64,000 nucleotides of DNA from Xenorhabdus khoisanae (GCF_001037465.1 NZ_LFCV01000002.1:1-64000); one strand, 5' to 3'; positions 30,501-42,722 are shown, numbered from the stretch's first letter. The notes: generated by a model not told the origin, from the sequence alone. Translations and numbers: made by a program.

Positions 30501-32069
30501 TGGTGGGGTATTGAACAGACGATCAAATTGGCTTATCTGATCATCGGTAGTGCGTTGTGAAATGGTGGCATTACAGAGTATCAATGCAGTTTCAGCATCA
30601 ATTTTATAATGCTGCATATAATAGATGACTGAAAAGATCTTCCCCAGAGCTTGCGCATCAATATCCAATTCTCCATTAACGCTCAGGACGATATTTTCCA
30701 GAATCGTAGGGGGTAATCCTGTAGCACGGAAAAGGCGAATGGCTTTATTGAGTTTTAGCAGGAACGAGTATTGATTATATTCTTCAATAGAAAATCTTGC
30801 CGCAGTATGGACAAAATTATCATTAGGCAGCACTCTTCTTAAGTAAATTTGGAAAGGTTGACGGATATCATCATTACTTAGAGTAATTTCAGCAGAATAT
30901 TTAATATTTTTCTGGGGTGCTCCGGGAATACGCGTAAGCTCTTTTGAATGATTAAGCCGAATGGCGAGATATTCAGAATTCCAGAAATCCTTGAAGTTAT
31001 AAGTTAGATTGTATTTATCTCCTTTGGAGATAAATAATCCTGCCTCATTGAGCTGACTGGTATTAACAGTATATTCGCGAGTAATCCGATAAACTTTAAT
31101 CGATCCATCGCTTTGTGGTACTGGGGTGATAAGCTGATTATTAAGGTATTTTGTTTGCCCGAAATTACTGGCTGTTCCAATAAATAAACGGACTTCATCA
31201 TCACTGAGATTGTAATATTTTTTTAAATAAGCCGGCGTGGACATTAATGCCGGATCAACTTCACCGAAGTTCTTTTTATAGAGTTCTTCGGCATTTTCTT
31301 CTGTGATCTCTTCCGTCAAAATATTAAACAATTCCGGTGATACGGATGCATTAATACCCAGCAGGGAAGCCGGATTCATCAACCCGACAACATTTGGCGC
31401 CGCACGAAGCTGCTCAAGAGTTGGATCTTGTAACTGAATCACCTTATGGACATTTTCATAAGCATCATGGTAAGGGGTGGCGCCAGAGAGGCGGAAAGTT
31501 GACAACATTTCCATGACCTTGGATTGGCTATCCAACCCGGTTTTGGCTTTAATCCCTTCCAGCAACAATTCATTAGAAAGTGAAAGCGTGGAAATTTCAC
31601 TATCCATATTGCTCTGACTCAATGCCATTGACTGTAAATCCGGGCGGCGTTTATCCAGATGATAAACTGAACTTTCTGCATGTAACTGACGTGTTTCACG
31701 GTAAAGCTCGGTCAGATAGGCGGCTGGTGAGAACATAGACGAAACCGCGCCCGGAGCCACATATTGGCTGGCCCGATTACCAAACTCGTCATTATAGCCA
31801 CGTAATTCAGCATGAGGAACAGTAATAGCAAGGTGTACGGCATTTTGTAGCTGAGGATTGGCACGCTTGAGGATCTTCGTTTCGTACAGCTTGTTCTCTT
31901 TTTGCTCTTGCTGTGCCTTGTCATAAAGGCGGCGCGTTTCTGACCAATTAAGGTGTTCACTGACTTGCTGACGGAATTCATTAAATGAGTAATGACAAAT
32001 ATCAGTCAGGCAGCTAAAACCACACTGACTTTTCAATACCTCAGGAAGTTCAGACGCATTTGTATCCAT
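24537..32069 (-). CDS. tcdA: Tc toxin A subunit (TcdA family), intact
   Basis: A 2510-residue protein, close to Photorhabdus TcdA1 (about 2516). It starts MDTNASELPEVLKSQCGFSC and is collinear with TcdA1 as I remember it through PGAVSSMFSPAAYLTELYRE, LSLSNELLLEGI, YYPENYIDPTMRIGQT, SLYFWELFYYTPMLVAQRLL, DPDAVAQHDPMHYK, LRHNLSIDGQPLSLP, the long coiled region (EADKISQSEAYRRRRQEWEI) and the C-terminal LSFPNATTRQ to IILHIRYTILD. TcA pentamers bind the host cell, form the translocation channel and inject the TcB-TcC cargo; the C-terminal third forms the channel. No TcB gene is in the window, so partners must be elsewhere. An AAGGA ribosome-binding site precedes the ATG. Confidence 0.96.
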   Translation of the reverse strand: MDTNASELPEVLKSQCGFSCLTDICHYSFNEFRQQVSEHLNWSETRRLYDKAQQEQKENKLYETKILKRANPQLQNAVHLAITVPHAELRGYNDEFGNRASQYVAPGAVSSMFSPAAYLTELYRETRQLHAESSVYHLDKRRPDLQSMALSQSNMDSEISTLSLSNELLLEGIKAKTGLDSQSKVMEMLSTFRLSGATPYHDAYENVHKVIQLQDPTLEQLRAAPNVVGLMNPASLLGINASVSPELFNILTEEITEENAEELYKKNFGEVDPALMSTPAYLKKYYNLSDDEVRLFIGTASNFGQTKYLNNQLITPVPQSDGSIKVYRITREYTVNTSQLNEAGLFISKGDKYNLTYNFKDFWNSEYLAIRLNHSKELTRIPGAPQKNIKYSAEITLSNDDIRQPFQIYLRRVLPNDNFVHTAARFSIEEYNQYSFLLKLNKAIRLFRATGLPPTILENIVLSVNGELDIDAQALGKIFSVIYYMQHYKIDAETALILCNATISQRTTDDQISQFDRLFNTPPLNGQSFSTDGEKLNLNPGSADDWHKAVLKRAFSADDISLYRLLQISHRDNKDGYMINSLENLSSLYLARLLAETHQLSIDELDLLLVAIGETQSLSGIQDDDLSKLINKLDAVTKWLKARQWQVYQLFMMTTTRYDQTLTPEIRNLLDTVYNGLQGFDSTQGDLLKAMSPYIAATLQLPSENIAYSVLLWADKLQPGTGKMTAQKFWAWLQYQHNPNLPKPETTQEEAVQYCQSLSQLALIYRSSGLTESAFELFVTKPDVFGFPAGSAPAHDALSLMMLTHFADWVNAQGDKASPTLTAFAEKTLTAEKLADAMVLDANLLSQAYIQAKQHNQVTEENAFSNWISINIILQWISVSQQLNIAPQGVSALVALDYIPRIPGNALPTYSQWETSANILTAGLDSQQADSLHTFLDEARSAALSTYYIRQVASTAAAIQSRDDLYQYLLIDNQVSAAIKTTRIAEAIASIQLYVNRTLESAEENADSGVITRQFFTDWDKYNKRYSTWAGVSQLAYYPENYIDPTMRIGQTNMMDALLQQISQSQLNTDIVEDAFMSYLTSFEQVANLEVISAYHDNINDSTGLTYFIGLSETEAGEYYWRSVDHSKFGDGKFAANAWSEWSKIDCPINPYQGTIRPVMYKSRLYISWLEQKEITKPTGSNNQTTTEYRYDLKLSHIRYDGTWNTPLTFDVNDKINNLSLDKDKKGAPGLYCAGYQGEDTLLVMFYKKEDDINTYKSASMQGLYIFSDMSARDMETTQSNVYRDNSYVQFDTSNIRRVNNRYAEDYEIPSSVNSRKDYGWGYDNLSMVFNGRIPVIKYQASSNTLKVFLSPKLRVIHNGVEGRQRNQCNLMKKYGKLGDKFIIYKNLDVNPVNSSNNLLFYPVYLYSGNTSNLSQGRLLFHRDTNFSSDVQALIPDASRSLYKNNAAIQDDFAVDELNRPDDLKKYIFMTDNKVIATHVRGAQEINTTISPSKVKVTVKVGKTEKLFTADENVSSQPKPSLEEMYYQFNELEIDTSSLNFINNSASIDVTFTAQAEDGRQLGWESFSIPVTRKVHSGTALTLCHDDNGAQYMQWGVYRIRLNTLFARQLVSRATTGIDTILSMETQNIQEPQLGKGFYVTFKIPPYNQTVHGDTRGFKLYLKHVVDNNSHIIYSGQFGDTILSITLFIPLDDVPLNEGFIAKVYMTYEKSPSDDNWKGPHFITDDKGNITINPSSILTDFEDINILNGINTEPMDFSGANSLYFWELFYYTPMLVAQRLLHEQNFDETNRWLKYVWSPSGYIVGGNIQTYKWNVRPLLEDTSWNSDPLDSVDPDAVAQHDPMHYKVSTFMRTLDLLIARGDYAYRQLERDTLNEAKMWYIQALNLLGDKPYLSLTGDWSNPRLDQAADNTTKQAYAQAMTRLRQNEVRSQEIQVITANSLTDLFLPQVNEVMMNYWQTLAQRLYNLRHNLSIDGQPLSLPIFATPADPKALLSAAVATSQGGGNLPQVSIPLWRFPQMLENARSMVGQLMQFGSTLQSIIERQDAEALNALLQNQAAELILTNISIQDKTIEELDAEKAVLEKSRAGVQSRYDSYSKLYDENINAGEDRAMTLRATASGMTTAVQAARLAGAAADLVPNIFGFAAGGSRWGAIAEATGYVMEFSANVMNTEADKISQSEAYRRRRQEWEIQRNNAEAELKQIEAQFNSLAIRREAAVLQKGSLKTQQEQTQAQLAFLQRKFSNQALYNWLRGRLAAIYFQFYDLAMTRCLMAEMAYRWETNDESARFIKSGAWQGTYAGLMVGESLMLNLAQMEDAHLKQDQRALEVERTVSLAEVYADLSSKSFNLATKVAELVKEGKGSAGDGLNSLTFGTGTDTKTSLQASISLADLKISEDYPASLGTVRRIKQISVTLPALLGPYQDVQAVLSYGGDNNRLARGCKALAISRGMNDSGQFQLDFNDGKFLPFEGIAIDDKGALILSFPNATTRQQAMLQTLNDIILHIRYTILD

Positions 32070-32501
32070 ATCGATTCCTTTTAAATTGGAAGAGAGATTC
32101 TTGCAACTATGGTGGTAATAATAAAAATTTATGGTGGTAGTAATAAAAAAGATGTGTTTTCGGTTAAAAAATAAGCAAGGATTAAAATGTGTTAATTGTT
32201 AATTATTTAAATTAATCGTGGCTTTTATGTTGTTCTTGGAATACTTAATTACACATTCACCAGGAGTAATTGTTTGTGAATGAGGGACATAAATCAATAA
32301 CAAAATTTGAAAGCTATTTTGATCGAATGATATTTATCAGTCTGGAGTTGATATCAGGATTTAGAATATAACGCTGATTTAATGAATTAAGATGCGAAAA
32401 ATAAAGTTAAATTCAATATCCTTATGGTAAATAACTGCAAATATTAAATAAGTAAAAATGATGACTGTTCTCTATTTTCTGTCTGATTGAATAATATGCT
32501 A
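32070..32501. other. tcdA upstream region
   Basis: The 25 bp next to the tcdA start (TTTTAAAGGAATCGAT-type leader on the minus strand) are nearly the same as those upstream of the tcdA remnant at 33654, showing the duplication includes the ribosome-binding site. The rest is AT-rich with no coding frame seen; the promoter is not identified. Confidence 0.5.
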
Positions 32502-32520
32502 AGCCCCCTGTGAGGGGGCT
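32502..32520 (-). terminator. Terminator hairpin of the tcdA remnant
   Basis: AGCCCCCT pairs with AGGGGGCT around GTG. It is a duplicate of the hairpin at 24479. Confidence 0.65.
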
Positions 32521-32561
32521 GTATTGATTGAAAATATTGTCAAAAGAGAATGAGCGACTAA

Positions 32562-33653
32562 AGAATCGTGTAGCGAATACGCAGGATAATATCGTTTAAA
32601 GTTTGTAACATAGCTTGCTGTCTGGTGGTCGCATTCGGGAAGCTTAAAATAAGTGCGCCCTTATCATCTATCGCAATGCCTTCAAACGGCAAGAATTTAC
32701 CATCATTGAAATCTAACTGGAATTGACCGCTGTCATTTGCTTAATAAACTTAACTTTAACTTTAACTTTAACTTTAACTTTAACTTTAACTTTAACTTTA
32801 ACTTTAACTTCAACCTTATCAGGTGAAATGCTGGTCTTGATTTCTTTGAAACCAGCGGGAGGATTAACTGTGGTATCCACATTAATATCAGTGGCAATAC
32901 CTTTAGAATCCGTCATTAAGATATAATGTTTAAAATCATCAGGGCTATTCTTCTCATCCTCAATAAAATCATATCCGATAGCGGCGTTAGGCTTAGACAA
33001 TTCACGCTTCGCGTCGGGAATCTTTTCCTCTACATTTGATGAGTAATCCGTATCACGGTAAAACAGTAATCTGCCTTTATTTCATTGACTGATATTCCGG
33101 CTATATTGATAAACGGGATAAAACAGGAGATCTTTAGATGAGTGACTCAGATTAACTTTGAGATTGTCATAAATAATGAAATTATCCCCTAATTTACTCT
33201 GGCTCAATATCAGCGACTGCAAATCCGGGCGGCGTTTATCCAGATGATAAGCTGAGTCTTTCCCATGTAACTGATGTGACTCGCGATACAGTTCAGTCAG
33301 ATAAGCCGCCGGAGAAAACATGGAGGAAACCGCGCCCGGAGCCACATATCGGGCAGCCCGATTGCCGAATTCATCATTATAGCCACGTAACTCTGCGTGG
33401 GACACAGTGATGGCAAGGTATAAGGCATTTTGTAGCTGGAGTTGGCCCGTTTAAGCAGTCTGGCTTCATATAACCGGTTTTCTTTTTGTGCCTGCTGTGC
33501 ACTACGGTAAAGATGTTGCGTCTCTGACCAGGAAAGGTGCCCGCTGACTTGCTGGCGGAATTCATCAAAGGAATAATGACAAATATCAGTTAAGCAGTTG
33601 AAACCGCACTGACTTTTCAATACATCAGGAAGTTCAGTTGTATATGTATCCAT
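32562..33653 (-). pseudogene. Second tcdA copy collapsed by internal deletions
   Basis: Four tcdA pieces remain in order. (1) The N-terminus from 33653 (MDTYTTELPDVLKSQCGFNC), frameshifted near 33440, continues in another frame through SHAELRGYNDEFG to DLQSLILSQS. (2) A jump leads to KLGDNFIIYDNLKVN, equivalent to about residue 1380 of the intact protein, ending at a TGA near 33083. (3) SPDDFKHYILMTDSKGIATD follows, then a run of Val-Lys repeats. (4) A jump at about 32740 leads to the last 60 codons, almost identical in DNA to the end of the intact tcdA. About 6.4 kb has been lost relative to a full gene. Confidence 0.92.
32751..32814. repeat. Hexanucleotide tandem repeat (TTTAAC)n
   Basis: Nine exact TTTAAC units (32755-32808) are flanked by a partial unit (32751-32754) and a degenerate unit (TTCAAC, 32809-32814). 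On the minus strand they read GTTAAA, giving Val-Lys repeats inside the tcdA remnant. The intact tcdA has only KVKVTVKV at this place. Confidence 0.95.
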
Positions 33654-34040
33654 ATCGATTCCTTTTAAATTGAAAGAGAATATTCATCGTGATGATGACG
33701 GGATACTAAAAAAGTATTTTTGCAGTTAAAAAAGAGATAAATTTAATGATTGGTAATTTTTTTATTTAACTAAACAGTGTTTTTTATGTCGCGGTTAAAA
33801 CATCGTTTTCTATAATTGATTGTTTTTTAATGGCGGCTATAAAGCAATAATAAAATTTGGTACCTATCTTAATGGCATAAAGTTTATCAAATTGTTTTTG
33901 GGATCAGTTTGAGAGTAAGTTATTAGATTAATAGGTTAACGTATAAAAAAGAAAGAAAGGAATAGGAAGGGCGTGTCATAAATATTAAATAAAGAAGGAA
34001 AAATGATATTTTATTTTTCACTGATTATGTGGAAAAACAA
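33654..34040. other. Gap between the tcdA remnant and dtpB
   Basis: About 390 bp of AT-rich sequence. The end nearest the remnant holds its duplicated ribosome-binding-site leader. No gene is seen on either strand. Confidence 0.5.
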
Positions 34041-34077
34041 TTTCCGCTCGTAATATTAATGAATCAGCGAGCGGAAA
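34032..34077 (-). terminator. Rho-independent terminator of dtpB
   Basis: TTTCCGCTCG (34041-34050) and CGAGCGGAAA (34068-34077) form a perfect 10-bp stem. On the minus strand it is followed by TTGTTTTTC. Confidence 0.85.
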
Positions 34078-34104
34078 TGTGCTTAAGCCGGCAGAATTAG
34101 TCGA

Positions 34105-35571
34105 TTACGCCTTCACTTCGTCTTTCATAATACGGTTCAACCACGGCACCATAAAGGCCATAATGATGGCTACAACCAACGTAGCAACACCGATTTTACC
34201 AAATACGCCAGTATAAAGTGGTAGGGTTTGCAGTGGGTCATTGACGCCTTCTGGTGCGGCAGTGAAGGCTGCTACATAACTTCCCAATACTGACGCTGCC
34301 GCTTGTGACAGGAACCACATGCCCAAAATGAAGCCAGTTAAATAGCTGGGAACAAAGGTTGCCACCATAGCCAGCCCCAAGGCGCTAATCATTAATTCTC
34401 CTACGCTCTGGAACAGATACACCAGCACGATAAACCACGGAGATGTAATGCCATTCTCATCGGCAAATAAGCCAGACGCTGCGGCGGTCAGGAAGCCCAG
34501 AGAGCACAGGAACATGCCGACAGTGAATTTCGTTGGCATCGAAAAATCTTTACCTTTGGCTCCCAGTCGAGTGTACAGCATGGCCAAAATAGGGCTGACA
34601 ACGATGATCCAGAATGGGTTTAGTGCCTGGAAACTGATGGGATTGACATTAAAGCCTAAAATTTGGTGGTGGACGTTATTGATCGCAAAGAAGTTGAGGG
34701 AAGTCGGCATCTGGCTATACAGGATAAAGAACACAATAGCCTGAAGCATCAGAATAAATGCCACGAACATTTTATTACGGGCGACTTTGTCTTGTTTGAA
34801 TGCCTGCCAGAAGAAAATCACGACAACAATGGTAGAAATCGCCATGAGGGCAATATTGGCAATTTTGATGTTGTGCAGTAACCATGCACAGATGCCAATC
34901 ATCGCCACTGCACCAACCAGCACTAAAAACAGAGTCATATAATTCATCGGTGCATGGTCGGGGTCTGAACCGATGTTATGTACCATGCGGCGGCAGGCAA
35001 TATAAACCAGCAGGGCGATAATCAGGCCAATACCACAGATATTATAGGTGAGGGCATAACCATATTTTTCAGCAATGACGGGAGCGAGGGAGAGGGAAAC
35101 CAGAGAACCGAGGTTGATGGACATATAAAATAGCGTAAATGCACCATCTAAACGCGGGTCTTGTGGCGGATAACACTTTGCCAGCAGGCTGGCAGGGTTG
35201 GCTTTGAAAAGGCCATTACCGACAGCGACGGTTCCCAGGGCATAGAAAATCAGCTCAGGTTCTATGATGGAAAGACCAATCATAAAGTAGCCGATTGCCA
35301 GTATAATAGTACCCAGAACAATTGTTCGCTTTGTCCCGAGTAAGTGATCTCCGACATAACCACCGATGGAAATCAGACCGTAAACCAGTGCAGTAAATGC
35401 ACCGAAAGTAATAAATGATTCTGATTCTGAAAAACCAAGTTGCTGAACGAAGTAAACGGCAATAATGCCTTGAACGCCGTAATAACCGAATCGTTCCCAC
35501 AATTCAACGAAAAAAATCATGAAAAAGGGTTTCGGTTGATCCCATAAACCGACCGGGGCGGTTTTACTCAT
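34105..35571 (-). CDS. dtpB: Dipeptide/tripeptide permease B (POT family)
   Basis: A 488-residue inner-membrane proton-coupled peptide symporter with about 14 segments. The POT motif [17 protein letters not shown] carries the ExxERFxYY proton/peptide residues; [14 protein letters not shown] and [19 protein letters not shown] follow. The N-terminus ([20 protein letters not shown]) and the [20 protein letters not shown] segment match DtpB better than DtpA. It imports di- and tripeptides, useful in insect tissue rich in peptides. Confidence 0.92.
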   Translation of the reverse strand: MSKTAPVGLWDQPKPFFMIFFVELWERFGYYGVQGIIAVYFVQQLGFSESESFITFGAFTALVYGLISIGGYVGDHLLGTKRTIVLGTIILAIGYFMIGLSIIEPELIFYALGTVAVGNGLFKANPASLLAKCYPPQDPRLDGAFTLFYMSINLGSLVSLSLAPVIAEKYGYALTYNICGIGLIIALLVYIACRRMVHNIGSDPDHAPMNYMTLFLVLVGAVAMIGICAWLLHNIKIANIALMAISTIVVVIFFWQAFKQDKVARNKMFVAFILMLQAIVFFILYSQMPTSLNFFAINNVHHQILGFNVNPISFQALNPFWIIVVSPILAMLYTRLGAKGKDFSMPTKFTVGMFLCSLGFLTAAASGLFADENGITSPWFIVLVYLFQSVGELMISALGLAMVATFVPSYLTGFILGMWFLSQAAASVLGSYVAAFTAAPEGVNDPLQTLPLYTGVFGKIGVATLVVAIIMAFMVPWLNRIMKDEVKA

Positions 35572-39216
<3,645 letters not shown>

Positions 39217-39323
39217 GTCTGTCTTTGTCTCTTCTTTCAAATTGATGAAGGCTCTTTGATAAAGAACCTTCATCTTAAGGGAGGCTATGCTGAGTATGAT
39301 TTTGTTTCAAAAATGGTTTTATT

Positions 39324-39842
39324 TTAAGCCGTTATTGCCATGTTTTCATCCATTACAGGGTGAAAACCGCGCTTAAAGTAAATCAGCCCGTGGCCTTTTT
39401 CCTGAACAATGATCTGTTTTATTTCCACCAGATAAACATAATGGGTGCCGACTTCCTGCACTTGCTCAATACGTCCTTCCAGATTGGCAAGTGTCTCTTG
39501 TAGCTGCGGTTGTCCCAAAACTCCGGTGTTCCAAATATTCCACTTGAAGCGATCTTCCATACTGACACCGGTCATGCCAGCGAAATGGCGTGCCATTAGC
39601 TCTTGTTCATGATTCAGAATATTGATACACAGATTACCATTTTCCTGAAATACCGGGTTCATGGCGCTATTGCGATTAATGCACACCATTAAAGTCGGAG
39701 GCGTATCTGTCACAGAGCACACTGCCGTTGCAGTCATACCGCAGCGCCCCGCAGGGCCATCCGTGGTGATGATATTCACCGCAGCGGAAAGGCTTGCCAT
39801 CGCATCTCTGAAACGCAGGCGATGTTCATTTTCTACAGACAT
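39324..39842 (-). CDS. hpaC: 4-hydroxyphenylacetate 3-monooxygenase, flavin reductase component
   Basis: A 172-residue short-chain flavin reductase (flavin_reduct fold). RFRDAMASLSAAVNIITTDG, GMTATAVCSVTDTPPTLMVCIN and GVSMEDRF follow the HpaC pattern. It supplies FADH2, made with NADH, to HpaB. It follows hpaB by 21 bp in one transcript. Confidence 0.95.
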   Translation of the reverse strand: MSVENEHRLRFRDAMASLSAAVNIITTDGPAGRCGMTATAVCSVTDTPPTLMVCINRNSAMNPVFQENGNLCINILNHEQELMARHFAGMTGVSMEDRFKWNIWNTGVLGQPQLQETLANLEGRIEQVQEVGTHYVYLVEIKQIIVQEKGHGLIYFKRGFHPVMDENMAITA

Positions 39843-39863
39843 AATAGACCTCCTGCTACTGAT

Positions 39864-41426
39864 TTATTTCAGCAGCTTATCTAACAAGTTAATATCATGG
39901 TTATTGTGTAAATGGGGTCTGGTCCAGCCATTCAAATCATAGTCAGAGAGACAGCGATCCACCAATTCCGTCATTTTCTTCATATTGCCGGAACCATAAG
40001 CATGACGCAGACATTGCAGGCGAATTTCGTCCTGGCTGCCGGCATAATTAATTTCATATAATTCATGGCGACCGCCGAATTCACTGCCAATGGCGTCCCA
40101 CATTAATTTCAAAATCTTAATTCGTTCTACATGGTCAATACCATTAGACCCACGAACATATTTCTCAAGATACTTATTAATCTCAGGATTATTCATGTCA
40201 CGCACGCTGGATGGCAAATAAATCAAGCCGCTGGTGACATTACTTTCAATAATATTCTTGATTTTCGTGTAAGCCATCGGAGCCATCACGCGATAAGTCT
40301 GAATCGCTTGAGTATCCGGCAGATAAGCGCCATTTTCCCACGGCTTGGCTTCTGCCCACATGGCATCTGTCAGTGACCAGAACAGATTGCGCCATGCGAC
40401 GACCTCTCCCAAATCGGCCTGAACACCGCGGAAATCCACAACACCGGTGCATTCAAGACTCTTTTGCAACAGCGCGGTAATGAAATCCAACTTAACGGCA
40501 AGACGCACACAGGCTTGCATGGGAAACAACCGGGCAAACCCGCTTTGTACCGCCCAATTACGGGCACGATCAAAATCGCGATAAATTAACACGTTTTCCC
40601 ATGGAATTAATACCTTATCCATGACCAGAATGGCGTCATTTTCATCAAACCGACTGGAAAGGGGGTAGTCAAAAGGTGATCCGGTCGCTCCCGCCACCAA
40701 TTCATAAGAAGCGCGAGAAATTAATTTCACGCCATCGGCATCCATGGGCGCGACAAACATCAGGGCAAAATCGGGATTATCCCCAATAACCTGTGCCGAA
40801 CCAAAGCCGATGAAATTATAGTGAGTCAGTGCAGAGTTGGTGGCGACGACTTTGGCACCACTGACAATAATTCCGGCATCTGTCTCTTTTTCTATCTGAA
40901 TAAAAATATCTTTGACCTGATCCGCTGGCTTATGGCGATCAATGGGGGGATTAACAATAGCATGGTTGAAATAGATGCAACTTTCCTGAATGCGTTTATA
41001 CCAAATACGGGCATTATCAGCGAATTGCCCATAATATTCAGGATAAGCCCCCAATGAGCAGCAGAATGCGGCCTTATAATCGGGAGAGCGCCCCATCCAA
41101 CCGTAATTTTGCCGTGACCATTCCGCAATAGCATCGCGCTGTTGGCGGATGTCATCAGAGCTGGTAGCAAAACGGAAGAATTTGTGAGTGTAGCCATCAT
41201 TACCGGTATCGGTATTCCAACAGAGCGCATCATGGGTTTCCGGTGCATGGAGGGCATCGTATAGTTGACCAATTGAGGCAGCCGCATTACGGAAAGCAGG
41301 GTGCGTTGTAACATCTTTGACTCGTTCACCATAAATATAAATTTCACGGCCATCTTGAAGTGAACTCAGATACTCTTTGCTCGTGAATGGACGCTTGTGG
41401 TCGGCACGCAAATCTTCTAGTTTCAT
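39864..41426 (-). CDS. hpaB: 4-hydroxyphenylacetate 3-monooxygenase, oxygenase component
   Basis: A 520-residue FADH2-dependent hydroxylase from MKLEDLRADHKRPF. The conserved YGERVKDVTTHPAFRNA, YGWMGRSPDYKAAF, ATNSALTHYNFIGFGSAQV and GSNGIDHVERIKILKLMWD segments are present. It converts 4-hydroxyphenylacetate to 3,4-dihydroxyphenylacetate, the entry step of the pathway encoded upstream. Met7 of the longest frame is taken as start because the family starts there. The separate hpaBC promoter would lie at 41430-41740. Confidence 0.95.
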   Translation of the reverse strand: MKLEDLRADHKRPFTSKEYLSSLQDGREIYIYGERVKDVTTHPAFRNAAASIGQLYDALHAPETHDALCWNTDTGNDGYTHKFFRFATSSDDIRQQRDAIAEWSRQNYGWMGRSPDYKAAFCCSLGAYPEYYGQFADNARIWYKRIQESCIYFNHAIVNPPIDRHKPADQVKDIFIQIEKETDAGIIVSGAKVVATNSALTHYNFIGFGSAQVIGDNPDFALMFVAPMDADGVKLISRASYELVAGATGSPFDYPLSSRFDENDAILVMDKVLIPWENVLIYRDFDRARNWAVQSGFARLFPMQACVRLAVKLDFITALLQKSLECTGVVDFRGVQADLGEVVAWRNLFWSLTDAMWAEAKPWENGAYLPDTQAIQTYRVMAPMAYTKIKNIIESNVTSGLIYLPSSVRDMNNPEINKYLEKYVRGSNGIDHVERIKILKLMWDAIGSEFGGRHELYEINYAGSQDEIRLQCLRHAYGSGNMKKMTELVDRCLSDYDLNGWTRPHLHNNHDINLLDKLLK

Positions 41427-41444
41427 AGCTACCTCATCAGTCAA

Positions 41445-41739
41445 ATAATCCCCCTAATTGGACTTGTTATTCATATGGGGACTAAATGTTAATTTAATGT
41501 TTTTTTCACTATCTGATTGAAGCGATTAAAAGGCTTCTCTTGAAGAGACTTTCGGAAGGTTTGCGGGTACTTTTCGGTGAATGAGAATGAATTGTTATAA
41601 AAGTGTGATCGGTTTGGTGTTTTGAAGATAGGAAATCCACATTTTAATATTGCCAATGGATTTTATGGTACCAAAGGAACGATCTAAACTCTCAACCAAT
41701 GTTGGTTTCATGAGGTTGGAATAATTATTAGTTTTGATA
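41445..41739. other. Gap upstream of hpaB
   Basis: This region should hold the hpaBC promoter. A 38-codon frame on the minus strand (41595-41711, MKPTLVESLDRSFGTIKSIG...) is unrecognised and may be a remnant belonging to the foreign cassette upstream. Confidence 0.35.
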
Positions 41740-42318
41740 TTAATGGCTTGTTTCTGATCCTGTTACTGTCGATGCTTTTTTAGGTAAAGCAAAATATTTT
41801 TCTATTGAGTAAGCTAATACCTCTTGACGTTTGTTTTCAGGAAGAATCAGCATGGATGCACCTAATAAAAAACAAGTGATTAAAAAAGATGATACTATAC
41901 TCGGTATTCCAGACAGCAACCAATAACCAAGCTTTTTAAACCAGGATTTGTTTACATGCTGATATTCACTAATGTTTTTCAATAGATTATTTTTTTCTTT
42001 TTTTATGACGTCTTGGCATTTTTTTTCTAATTTTGTTTTTTCTTTATTAAAACTTTCTTTTTGCTTCGATTCTATTTGTTCAATTAATTGATTGAGATAA
42101 TCAACAGCTTTTTCTCTGTAGTCATCAATGCTATTATTTTGAATAGTTTGATCATGAAAAATAGTTAGTTCTTTTTGAATAGAATTTTCATTTTTTCCTT
42201 GATTCCTTAGGTTAGTCGCTAAAATATATTTTCTATATTTATATAAAGCGTAAGCAATAAGACCTATAGCATCTTTATTGTCCTTGACTAATACCTCGAA
42301 TACCCATTTTTTGCTCAA
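41740..42318 (-). CDS. Unrecognised coiled-coil membrane protein inside the hpa cluster
   Basis: A 192-residue protein. Residues about 25-115 are Lys/Glu/Gln-rich and strongly helical (coiled coil). One or two hydrophobic segments follow (WLLSGIPSIVSSFLITCFLLGASMLIL in part, about 133-160), then a short tail. No family recognised. It is very AT-rich, unlike the hpa genes on both sides. A strong AAGGAGGGG ribosome-binding site precedes the ATG. A small RHH-like gene ends 31 bp upstream, so the two form a cassette. Confidence 0.55.
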   Translation of the reverse strand: MSKKWVFEVLVKDNKDAIGLIAYALYKYRKYILATNLRNQGKNENSIQKELTIFHDQTIQNNSIDDYREKAVDYLNQLIEQIESKQKESFNKEKTKLEKKCQDVIKKEKNNLLKNISEYQHVNKSWFKKLGYWLLSGIPSIVSSFLITCFLLGASMLILPENKRQEVLAYSIEKYFALPKKASTVTGSETSH

Positions 42319-42349
42319 ATGCCCCTCCTTATCAGATTAGATAATCTTA

Positions 42350-42520
42350 TCAATTATTAACATGCGATAGCGCTTTTGAAGAAATATCTTGGATATAGCG
42401 CTCTCTTGTTTTAGATATTCTCTTTTGAGATGAAAGGTAATCAATATCAAAGCTAACTGAGCGAGTAAGTTGTATTACAACAGATTTGAAGTTCTTTTTG
42501 TTTCTTTTCTTAGTATACAT
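42350..42520 (-). CDS. Small basic protein, possible ribbon-helix-helix regulator
   Basis: A 56-residue protein. The basic N-terminus MYTKKRNKKNFKSV is followed by a beta-strand-like VVIQLTRSVSFDIDYLSSQK and a second helix RISKTRERYIQDISSKALSH. The strand-helix-helix pattern fits MetJ/Arc-type or plasmid MobC/TraY-like ribbon-helix-helix DNA-binding proteins, but this is a guess from pattern only. An AAGGA ribosome-binding site precedes the ATG at 7 nt. It lies directly upstream of the coiled-coil membrane protein gene. Confidence 0.5.
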   Translation of the reverse strand: MYTKKRNKKNFKSVVIQLTRSVSFDIDYLSSQKRISKTRERYIQDISSKALSHVNN

Positions 42521-42722
42521 AAGAATATCCTTCTTATTCGTTCATGTTTTATTTTTCTGCGTAAGTTTAATCTAAATGCGGGCATAATACTATCATAAGT
42601 TCATCCGATCTTTATTGGTGATATTGAATTATTCATATACGAAATTAAATAATACAAATAAATAATTTTTTCACTTAAATTTAGAGTCTAATGAGAACAA
42701 ACTTTTAGTTGAAGGTATCTTT

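Noticed and set aside
32751-32814. Regular short repeat considered as a CRISPR array
   Set aside because: The units are directly adjacent hexamers with no spacers, inside a toxin remnant. It is a microsatellite.
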